Of a DNA stretch of 64,000 bases, positions 54,013-61,139 are shown one piece after another; position 1 is the first letter of the stretch, and each line of letters begins with the position of its first letter. The notes below the pieces were generated by a model. That model ran no database searches. It was given only the letters and a program-made list of their open reading frames with translations, and was not told where the DNA came from. Where the stretch lies: positions 1,116,001-1,180,000 of the forward strand of contig NZ_UHIL01000002.1 in the NCBI RefSeq assembly GCF_900460535.1, given 5' to 3'. Source of the DNA: Vibrio parahaemolyticus (GTDB lineage: Bacteria > Pseudomonadota > Gammaproteobacteria > Enterobacterales > Vibrionaceae). A program made the translations under genes and the position numbers.

Positions 54013-55383
54013 ATGAGCGTCGATATTGATAAATTTGACGAATCAGTTCTGGGCAGCGATAGCCCTGACCCCCTGAGATTTGCTTTTGTGAAGAAGCACT
54101 CGGCTCATGCTGGCGGAGCGAGTGTGCCAGTACCGCCACCTCAACAAGCAGGGGTTTTGTCGAGCATTACTTCTGACCGAAACGCGAGAAACAACAAACG
54201 CTGTTTGTACATTCACGTACCATTTTGCCGTGTTCGCTGCACTTTTTGTAACTTCTTTCAGAATGCGGCCAGTCGCAAACTTGTCGATGAGTACTTCGCT
54301 GCCTTAATGCAGGAGTTGAAGGAGAAAGCTGCACTTCCTTGGACGCAAAGCGGTATCTTCCATGCGGTTTACATTGGTGGTGGAACGCCGACCGATCTTT
54401 CTCCCGAACAAGTTCGTGTGCTGGGGCAGGCCATTCATGATTATTTCCCTCTCGCGTCTGATTGCGAAATTACTTTAGAAGGGCGCATCAATCGTTTTTC
54501 CGATGAGTTGTATCAAGGTGCGTTAGATGGCGGCTTTAATCGCTTCTCTTTTGGTGTGCAGAGCTTCAACACTCAAGTTCGTCGCAGTGCAAAGCGTCTT
54601 GATGATAGAGAAGACGTACTTAAACGCGTTTCGGAACTGGCGAAGGAAGACAAAATCCCAGTCATCATCGACTTGTTGTACGGCTTGCCTTATCAAACCA
54701 AAGAAATACTTGAACAAGATCTTAACGATTTTATGTCGACAGGCGCGCATGGCTTGGATTTGTATCAGTTGGTCGTGGGTGGAACTGCGCCAATGCTCAA
54801 TCTCGTTGAAAAAGGCAAGATCCCACTACCAGCGACGACGCCAGAGAAAGCGGGCATGTATGAGCTAGGTGTGAACTTTATGGCGAAGCACCACATGAAG
54901 CAGTTGAGCGTGAACCACTGGGCCGTCGATAACCGTGAGCGTAGCCTATACAACAGCTTAGCCAAGACGTACGCAGAAGTGTTACCGATTGGATGCGGTG
55001 CTGGTGGCAACATTGGCGGCTACGGGATGATGCTGCACCGTACTTTAGACACCTACATCAAAGCGGTGAATGAAGGGCAAAGTACGATTGCGATGATGAT
55101 GAAGCACAGCCCATTAGAGCCATTATTTGCAGCGCTAAAATCCGGGTTTGACCGCGGCATTGTTCAGGCAAGTAAATTGCCGGTGTTTATGGGTAGCGAT
55201 ACGTTCGATTTTCTCATGCCGATGTTTAAAGTATGGCAAGACAAAGGCTTAGTTGAGCTTCAAGAGCGAAGCTTAGTGCTTACTTTAGCGGGCAGTTTTT
55301 GGGCCGTTTCGTTAGCGCAAGCCTGTATTCAGGTACTGACATCAGAGATGAACGAAAGCGTGCCAAAAGTATCCAATAATTAA
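54013..55383 (+). CDS. hutW: Radical-SAM haem-degrading enzyme HutW
   Basis: 456 residues. The radical SAM CX3CX2C is in HVPFCRVRCTFCNFF (about 63-73). The SAM/cluster loop is YIGGGTPTDLSPEQVRVL. GRINRFSDELYQGALDGGFNRFSFGVQSFN is the HemN-like core. ChuW-type enzymes open the haem ring without oxygen. Divergent from tonB, first of hutWXZ. Confidence 0.93.
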   Translation: MSVDIDKFDESVLGSDSPDPLRFAFVKKHSAHAGGASVPVPPPQQAGVLSSITSDRNARNNKRCLYIHVPFCRVRCTFCNFFQNAASRKLVDEYFAALMQELKEKAALPWTQSGIFHAVYIGGGTPTDLSPEQVRVLGQAIHDYFPLASDCEITLEGRINRFSDELYQGALDGGFNRFSFGVQSFNTQVRRSAKRLDDREDVLKRVSELAKEDKIPVIIDLLYGLPYQTKEILEQDLNDFMSTGAHGLDLYQLVVGGTAPMLNLVEKGKIPLPATTPEKAGMYELGVNFMAKHHMKQLSVNHWAVDNRERSLYNSLAKTYAEVLPIGCGAGGNIGGYGMMLHRTLDTYIKAVNEGQSTIAMMMKHSPLEPLFAALKSGFDRGIVQASKLPVFMGSDTFDFLMPMFKVWQDKGLVELQERSLVLTLAGSFWAVSLAQACIQVLTSEMNESVPKVSNN

Positions 55384-55404
55384 TGAAGACAAATTGAAGA
55401 AAAG

Positions 55405-55920
55405 ATGGAAAACAAAATGGAATCAATCAAGCAACAGGTAGAAGCTCTATTGGAACAAGAACCTCAACTTCTGCCTGCCGCAATGGCAGAGCGTTTAGGT
55501 GTGACAGAATTTGATGTTGTCGCAGCACTGCCGCAAGAGATGGTTGCGATTGCTCCGGGTGAACAAGCGCAAACAATCCTTGAAAGCCTAGTTGGCTTTG
55601 GCCCAGTGACGACGATCGTACACTCCTTCGGCTCCATTTTCGAAGTGAAAGCGCCTTTTCCGAAAGGCAAAGTTGCGCGTGGTTATTACAATCTAATGGG
55701 GCGAGACGGTGAGCTGCATGGTCACCTCAAATTGGATAACGTAAAAAATATCGCGCTGGTCAGTAAACCGTTTATGGGACGTGAAAGTCACTACTTTGGC
55801 TTTTTCTCTGAATGCGGCAGCAATATCTTCAAAGTGTACTTAGGGCGTGACGAAAAACGCGAACTTATTGCTGAGCAGGTAACAGCGTTTCGCGCCATGC
55901 AAGCTGAGCTAAATCATTAA
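55405..55920 (+). CDS. hutX: Cytoplasmic haem carrier HutX
   Basis: 171 residues, HutX/ChuX family. The N-terminal helix QQVEALLEQEPQLLPAAMAERLGVTEFDVVAALPQEMV and the core FGPVTTIVHSFGSIFEVKAPFPKGKVARGYYNLMGRDGELHGHLKLDNV are family-specific. HutX passes haem to HutZ. A second in-frame ATG four codons on is a possible start. Second gene of hutWXZ. Confidence 0.93.
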   Translation: MENKMESIKQQVEALLEQEPQLLPAAMAERLGVTEFDVVAALPQEMVAIAPGEQAQTILESLVGFGPVTTIVHSFGSIFEVKAPFPKGKVARGYYNLMGRDGELHGHLKLDNVKNIALVSKPFMGRESHYFGFFSECGSNIFKVYLGRDEKRELIAEQVTAFRAMQAELNH

Positions 55921-55935
55921 CAAAGACAGCCAGTC

Positions 55936-55973
55936 GTCGCGGCTTTACGTTCAAGAACGTGAGAAGTCGCGAC
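55936..55973 (+). other. Long hairpin between hutX and hutZ
   Basis: GTCGCG and CGCGAC close a stem that continues through CTT/AAG and ACGTTC/GAACGT with a small bulge, in the 117-bp spacer. No T run follows, so it looks like an RNA processing or stability element and not a terminator. Confidence 0.6.
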
Positions 55974-56037
55974 CACGAACATACATAACCGAACTAGAAT
56001 TCGGGACAAATAAATAGAAATAAAGTCAGGTATCAAT

Positions 56038-56568
56038 ATGGATCAACAAGTTAAACAAGAGCGTTTGCAAGGCCGCCTAGGGCCAGAGATTAAGGAATTT
56101 CGTCAGGAGCGCCGTACTTTACAGCTTGCAACGGTAGACAGCGAAGGCCGTCCGAACGTAAGTTACGCGCCTTATGTTCAGAATCAGGAAGGTTACTTCG
56201 TTTTGATCTCTCAGATTGCTCGCCATGCTAGAAATCTGCTAGAAAATCCAAACGTTTCACTGATGATGATCGAAGATGAAGATTCATCCAAACAGCTTTT
56301 TGCACGTAAGCGTTTGACGTTTGATGCGGTCGCAACGGTTGTTGAGCGTGATACTGAAATGTGGCAATTGGTCGTTGGTCAAATGAAAGCGCGTTTCGGT
56401 GACATCATCGACGGTCTAAGCCAGCTTGAAGACTTTGTACTGTTCAACCTAAAAGCTGAGAAAGGTTTGTTCGTAAAAGGGTTCGGTCAAGCGTATCAAG
56501 TCTCAGGCGATGACTTGGTTGATTTTGTGCATCTACAAGAAGGCCACAAGAAAATCGAAAACGCCTAA
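56038..56568 (+). CDS. hutZ: Haem-degrading enzyme HutZ
   Basis: 176 residues, split-barrel FMN-binding-like fold. TLQLATVDSEGRPNVSYAPYV begins the barrel. His 170 in HLQEGH is at the same number as the axial haem ligand of V. cholerae HutZ. It degrades haem to release iron, working with HutX. Third gene of hutWXZ, closed by a terminator. Confidence 0.94.
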   Translation: MDQQVKQERLQGRLGPEIKEFRQERRTLQLATVDSEGRPNVSYAPYVQNQEGYFVLISQIARHARNLLENPNVSLMMIEDEDSSKQLFARKRLTFDAVATVVERDTEMWQLVVGQMKARFGDIIDGLSQLEDFVLFNLKAEKGLFVKGFGQAYQVSGDDLVDFVHLQEGHKKIENA

Positions 56569-56597
56569 TGCGGACGTCGTTTTTATGATTACTAAGA

Positions 56598-56627
56598 GGG
56601 AGTTAGGTTATACTGGCTCCCTTTTTT
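56598..56627 (+). terminator. Intrinsic terminator of hutWXZ
   Basis: Nine-bp stem GGGAGTTAG / CTGGCTCCC (two G-U pairs), 6-nt loop, T6. Confidence 0.85.
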
Positions 56628-56643
56628 ATATTGGAACAACAGC

Positions 56644-57180
56644 ATGAGACCTGTAAGCAAGGAATTGAGCGAGATCTGTTATCCCTTTATTTACGAAGAC
56701 AGCCCTGTGTGCGATTTCGAGATCACCGCAGACGAGTTGTGCAGCCGGATTGGGTTGGTGCTGTCGATGGAATTGGACGACTTCAGTCGAGATATTCTCA
56801 CGCGCCTTCAGCCTAATGTTTACCATCTCAATGGTTCGGTGCGTGGCAAGTTAGCGATTACAGAATCGGAAGTTGAAGAGCTTAAAGCAGACTATGAGGC
56901 CGTAAAAGCGCGCATAGACGGTGGTTTTAAAGGTTTCGTGCTGCCGGGAGGCCATGCTACGTCTAGTCAACTGCATTTGTGCCGCTGCCAAGCAAAGAAA
57001 ACCGTTCGAGCACTCGTCGCGATAGAGCATGCTGGGAAAAAGCAACCAGCGCCGATTCTGTTCCGTTACGCCAACTTAATGGCCAATGTCATTTACAGTT
57101 TGGCTTCTTACATTAATCATGTTTACCAAGTGGAAGAAACTGAGTTTGTGTCTCGCAGCTACGCTATGCCAAAGAAGTAA
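56644..57180 (+). CDS. PduO-type cobalamin adenosyltransferase relative, active-site residues altered
   Basis: 178 residues, all-helical. The segment PGGHATSSQLHLCRCQAKKTVR at 101-122 lines up with the PduO/MMAB signature PGG-x-LHLARTVCRRAER, but the RR and the E-R positions are KK and V-R. The arginines and glutamate that bind ATP and the corrin in true ATRs are therefore lost. The N-terminus (PVCDFEITADELCSRIGLVLSMELDDF) is not the ATP-binding one of the family. It may bind cobalamin or another tetrapyrrole without catalysis. Right after the haem operon terminator, so its own promoter is needed. Confidence 0.7.
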   Translation: MRPVSKELSEICYPFIYEDSPVCDFEITADELCSRIGLVLSMELDDFSRDILTRLQPNVYHLNGSVRGKLAITESEVEELKADYEAVKARIDGGFKGFVLPGGHATSSQLHLCRCQAKKTVRALVAIEHAGKKQPAPILFRYANLMANVIYSLASYINHVYQVEETEFVSRSYAMPKK

Positions 57181-57320
57181 ACGCTGTAAACAAGTCGCTT
57201 TAGTACACGTGCCTTAAGCGTCGCAGTGTCATCAATAGTCAGCAATAAATCGTTGAAATGACGACAAAGTGATAACGATTTCGAGTGAACACAAAGCCAC
57301 ATATTATGTTCAGTTAAACG

Positions 57321-58235
57321 TTAAGAAGCCATGGCATTGGCTTCTAGCTCTTTTGCCCCGCGGAGCATAGCTTCGATGAGCTCACCAGCATTAAACTTTT
57401 CTAACGCTTCGTGAGCGCCAACTTGATGCGCTCTATCGACACAAATCTCACTCGACAGTGAAGTATGTAGAATGCGGTACGAGTGATTAAGAGCTGAGTC
57501 ATTTTGCACTTCAAACGCTAACTCGTAACCATCCAACCCCGGCATTTCAATATCACTGACCAGAATATCTATTGGGCGGTTTGCTTCTGCCTCATTTTTC
57601 ATCAACTGCAGTGCATCTGAGCCATTTTTACAAATTTGATAGGAGATATTGATGCTATCTAGCGCGTCACTTAATTGCTTACGCGCAATTGATGAGTCAT
57701 CCACCAACAAGATATTCAGTGCTTTGAGGCGTTCACGCTCTACATCCGTCAGCATCGGGATATTCGCGTTTTCATACTGCGGATAAATTTTAGAAAGCAG
57801 TAGCTCGACATCGAGCATTTGAACTGTTTGATCGCCATAACGAGTGATACCCGTCACGAAGATGTTTTTTCCAGCGCTTGCTGGTGGCGTTTCAATGGCT
57901 TTCCAATCGCATTCGATGATCTTCTCTATGCTACGAACCATAAACGCAACCACAGTGCGTAAACAGTCGGTCACGATGAGGTAGCAGTTTTTGTATTCTT
58001 CTTGCGTAATTGGACGAAAGCCAACCGCAGCTGACATGTCGATAACAGGAACGGTGAGATCACGAATGGTCACCGTACCAATCACATGGTGATGGGAATA
58101 CGGGATTTTTGTGGTTGGCATGTAGGGTACAATTTCACGAACTTTAAGTGTCCCTATTGCGAAGTTTTGTTGCAGGGTGAGCTTAAACATCAACATACCC
58201 TGAGATTGATTCGCCTTACTAACGACTTTTGCCAT
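57321..58235 (-). CDS. cheV: Chemotaxis coupling protein CheV
   Basis: 304 residues: CheW-like domain 10-155 (MLMFKLTLQQNFAIGTLKVREIVPYMP...VIDMSAAVGF) and receiver domain 172-295. Receiver acid pocket D179-D180, phosphoacceptor D228 in VSDIEMPGLDGYEL, Thr in ILHTSLSS and Lys in ALEKFNA are all present. CheV couples chemoreceptors to CheA with adaptation control. Not in a chemotaxis cluster here. Confidence 0.93.
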   Translation of the reverse strand: MAKVVSKANQSQGMLMFKLTLQQNFAIGTLKVREIVPYMPTTKIPYSHHHVIGTVTIRDLTVPVIDMSAAVGFRPITQEEYKNCYLIVTDCLRTVVAFMVRSIEKIIECDWKAIETPPASAGKNIFVTGITRYGDQTVQMLDVELLLSKIYPQYENANIPMLTDVERERLKALNILLVDDSSIARKQLSDALDSINISYQICKNGSDALQLMKNEAEANRPIDILVSDIEMPGLDGYELAFEVQNDSALNHSYRILHTSLSSEICVDRAHQVGAHEALEKFNAGELIEAMLRGAKELEANAMAS

Positions 58236-58500
58236 GAAATAACCTTATAAATGCCACCGATTTGTGTCTAATCATATCTTATAAAGCGACAGCTTCAACC
58301 GTATAGGAAGTAAATGTGAGCTTTTTAAGCAATCTCTTTATAAATCGAGGTCAATATTACCCGTGTTGCACTGGTTTTCATCACCTAGCCAAGTGTTTTT
58401 GGGGCAAGCCATGGCCTAAAATGGGTTAGGTGGAGAAATGTTTGGCGCAAACCAGTGTATTCGGTAAACTTGCGCCACCAGAATAGTGAGAGATAAACAC

Positions 58501-58779
58501 ATGGCAAACACAGCAGCCGCATTGCACATTCTTGTTAAGCACAAAGAACAAGCTGAAGACATCATCAAGCAACTGAAAAAAGGCGCTAAATTCCAAACAC
58601 TAGCGAAAAAGTATTCAACTTGCCCGTCTGGCAAACGTGGTGGTGACCTCGGTGAGTTCCGTCGCGGTCAAATGGTGCCTCAATTCGACAAAGTTTGTTT
58701 TTCTGGTGAAGTGTTAACTCCGCACTTAGTCAAAACAAAATTTGGCTGGCATGTGGTCAAGGTTCTCTACAGAACATAG
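58501..58779 (+). CDS. ppiC: Parvulin-type peptidyl-prolyl isomerase
   Basis: 92 residues, the stand-alone parvulin size. [61 protein letters not shown] is the PpiC pattern, with the active-site His-Cys-Met-Phe and final FGWHVVKV. Cytoplasmic. The ATG at 58501 is used; the frame begins five codons earlier. Confidence 0.93.
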   Translation: MANTAAALHILVKHKEQAEDIIKQLKKGAKFQTLAKKYSTCPSGKRGGDLGEFRRGQMVPQFDKVCFSGEVLTPHLVKTKFGWHVVKVLYRT

Positions 58780-59316
58780 CCTCTACCCAGAGCTCATGAG
58801 CTGACTTTCGAGTTTCTCGAACGCCAGTACATACGAGCAGAAATCATGGTAAGCACGAATTGGCTTACCATGATTCACTTATTCTTGCCCAAAATCATTC
58901 AGAGTCAGAAACTCTATTTAGTTCCTTTCACACGATTACTTCTAATGGCTTCAAGCTGACTGCAAATAGACAACGTACCTCAATAGCAACCATTACGTTC
59001 CCAAAAAATTTAGTCTTTAACAAACATAAGTTGGAGCGACGACCGTTCTCCCTTTGGCTTACCTTGAGAAAACAACTCATACGAGATCAACGCACACTAA
59101 CGCATTGTTAAATTAATGTTTAATAAGTGAGAGTTTTGTTGCTCTTTTACTAATGTCTAATATTCCTATCGATAGCAACACATGCTTAATAAGTGCAAAT
59201 CAATAAAGGTGCTCGATAGCAGCTAGGATGTGGTCTCGTATTGGTCGAAGGTTTGTGTACCTCGCGAAACTCTAGTTGAGATGGTTCAGCTTTGAAACGT
59301 AAAAAAGGATAACTCA
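58780..59316. other. Gap after ppiC with a long hairpin
   Basis: About 540 bp, no convincing gene. A perfect 13-bp inverted repeat AATCATGGTAAGC / GCTTACCATGATT with an 8-nt loop lies at 58842-58875. The remaining part is AT-rich and must hold the DUF3360 gene promoter. An 83-codon frame at 58860-59111 begins with TTG, resembles nothing and was not accepted. Confidence 0.55.
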
Positions 59317-60774
59317 ATGTCTGACTCAAGTAAGACTTTTTACAGGGATGTGCGCAAGAAACCGCATGAATTTGAAAGCCGAGAAGACTTTCTAAACCAT
59401 GATTTAACCGTCATGAGCTTTCGTCGCTGGGGTATTCATTTGCCATCGCGTGATTACAGTATTGAAATCGAAGATTGGGTACCAGCGTTAGCCGCCACCA
59501 TAGGAAAAGTTGTTATGGTGACCGCCATGGTTGCGGCCTTTGCTGCTCAATTCGGCTTATCTCCGGAGTTCGTTGCAGAAAACGTGCGTTACGAACTGCT
59601 TATTGCAGGTGCTCTGTTCGTTATCCTGTTTTCCGCCATCCTAAACCCGAACGCAAACTTAGCCGGTACTCATGGCCCAATGATACCGCTGATTCCTATG
59701 ATTGCCGCCGCTGGCGGGCATCCTCTGGCTCTCGGTTTGATGGTCTGTGCTTTTGGTTTAATTCTCGCTTTTACTAAAGGCGGTTCAAAACTTATGACCC
59801 TGACTGGCATTGGGGTTAGAGGTGGGTTGTTGATCTACCTTGGCGCAGTAGGATTGATCGGACAAATCAATAAGACAGAAGCGTGGGCTGCAAGTACCGA
59901 CCAAGGTTATATCTCATTTGTGGTCATTGGTCTAACGGTTATGGTTTATGCCTACTTAGCCAAAATCAACAAACGTTGGTTGGCTATCCCACTGTGTTCT
60001 GCGCTAGCGGGTATTGTCGCTTACGCGATGGGGGCTGAGTTTGCTTTTACCACGGAGCCGGGCCTGCCTAATTTCAGTCCATTCTACTGGTGGGGTGAAG
60101 ATACCGGCTGGCAACTAGGCTGGCCAACGTTAGAGCACTTTATTGCTGTTACGCCATTTGCTCTATTAGCCGTCGCTATGTGGTCTCCTGACTACCTTGG
60201 GCATCGAGTTTTTCAAGAACTTAACTACCCAAAAGAAGCGAAAGGCGTACTAATGGATGTCGACGATACGATGGTCGGCGCGTCTATTCGTCAGGGGGTT
60301 GGTTCACTACTAGGTGGCGGCAACTTAGCCTCTTCTTGGGGTACGTACATGATTCCAGCCGCAATTGCCAAACGTCCTATTCCTGGCGGTGCGCTGTTAA
60401 CTGGCTTAATGTGTATTGCGGCCGCGGTAATTGGTTACCCAATGGATCTCGCGATGTGGGAACCAGTTCTACGCGTTGCGTTGATTGTCGGCGTGTTCTT
60501 ACCACTTCTTGAAGCAGGTATGCAGATGATCCATAAGCATAAAGATTCACTCAGTGCGGGTATCTGTATTTTTGCTTGTGCATTCGTTAACCCAGTGTTC
60601 GGCTGGGCTATAACTATGCTGCTGGATAACCTCGGACTTATCGGTGACCATGAGCGCGCTAACGAACTATCAGGTAAAGATAAATACCTGATCCCTGGCG
60701 TGGCCTTTATCATTTGCGCTGGTTCCCTTGCTGTCGTTGGTCAGCTTCCGGGTATTCCCGCTCTAATTAGCTAA
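59317..60774 (+). CDS. DUF3360 multi-pass membrane protein, permease-like
   Basis: 485 residues with a 55-residue cytoplasmic N-terminus and about 12 hydrophobic segments. NPNANLAGTHGPMIPLIPMI and GLMVCAFGLIL resemble the half-helix region of the SulP/NCS2 (nucleobase, sulfate) permease fold. SPDYLGHRVFQELNYPKEAKGVLMDVDDTMVGASIRQGVGSLLGGG is a conserved middle. Substrate unknown. AAAAAGGA precedes the ATG. Single gene. Confidence 0.82.
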   Translation: MSDSSKTFYRDVRKKPHEFESREDFLNHDLTVMSFRRWGIHLPSRDYSIEIEDWVPALAATIGKVVMVTAMVAAFAAQFGLSPEFVAENVRYELLIAGALFVILFSAILNPNANLAGTHGPMIPLIPMIAAAGGHPLALGLMVCAFGLILAFTKGGSKLMTLTGIGVRGGLLIYLGAVGLIGQINKTEAWAASTDQGYISFVVIGLTVMVYAYLAKINKRWLAIPLCSALAGIVAYAMGAEFAFTTEPGLPNFSPFYWWGEDTGWQLGWPTLEHFIAVTPFALLAVAMWSPDYLGHRVFQELNYPKEAKGVLMDVDDTMVGASIRQGVGSLLGGGNLASSWGTYMIPAAIAKRPIPGGALLTGLMCIAAAVIGYPMDLAMWEPVLRVALIVGVFLPLLEAGMQMIHKHKDSLSAGICIFACAFVNPVFGWAITMLLDNLGLIGDHERANELSGKDKYLIPGVAFIICAGSLAVVGQLPGIPALIS

Positions 60775-61139
60775 TAGACTCTCGTTCACACTCTACTCTT
60801 GTCCAAAGTCCATCGGATATTAGATAAGATTATTGGTTCACTTCTTTAGTGCTGAGTTAAACTCGATAAAGAGGGGGAAGCCAATTTTCACTTCAGTGCC
60901 ATAGTCATTCGGAAATGGGGACTTGATGTTGATGTAACTGGTTTATGCCCCATTGTCATTTTCGCTCATAAAATCGCTTGCTCTTCTAGTTCCAAATTTT
61001 CCCCAATAAAATTCATCTGAAAGGAATGCAACTCACTTCGTAATTGCTAATTAAAAATGATTAATTAGCAATTACCTGTCTGAGGGTATGCTGAAAATGA
61101 TTTTGAGTCACTTCGGGACAAAAGAGTGACGCTTTGTGT
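60775..61139. other. Gap with a 15-bp inverted repeat
   Basis: About 365 bp between convergent genes. At 61040-61075 a perfect 15-bp inverted repeat (GTAATTGCTAATTAA / TTAATTAGCAATTAC) with a 6-nt loop lies 65 bp past the helicase stop. AT-rich, no T run, so termination is not obvious. Nothing else seen. Confidence 0.5.
61040..61075. repeat. Perfect 15-bp inverted repeat
   Basis: GTAATTGCTAATTAA and TTAATTAGCAATTAC with six bases between. Downstream of the helicase gene; role unknown. Confidence 0.75.

Noticed and set aside
58860..59111. 83-codon frame after ppiC
   Set aside because: Begins with TTG inside a hairpin, no ribosome-binding site and no recognised family.
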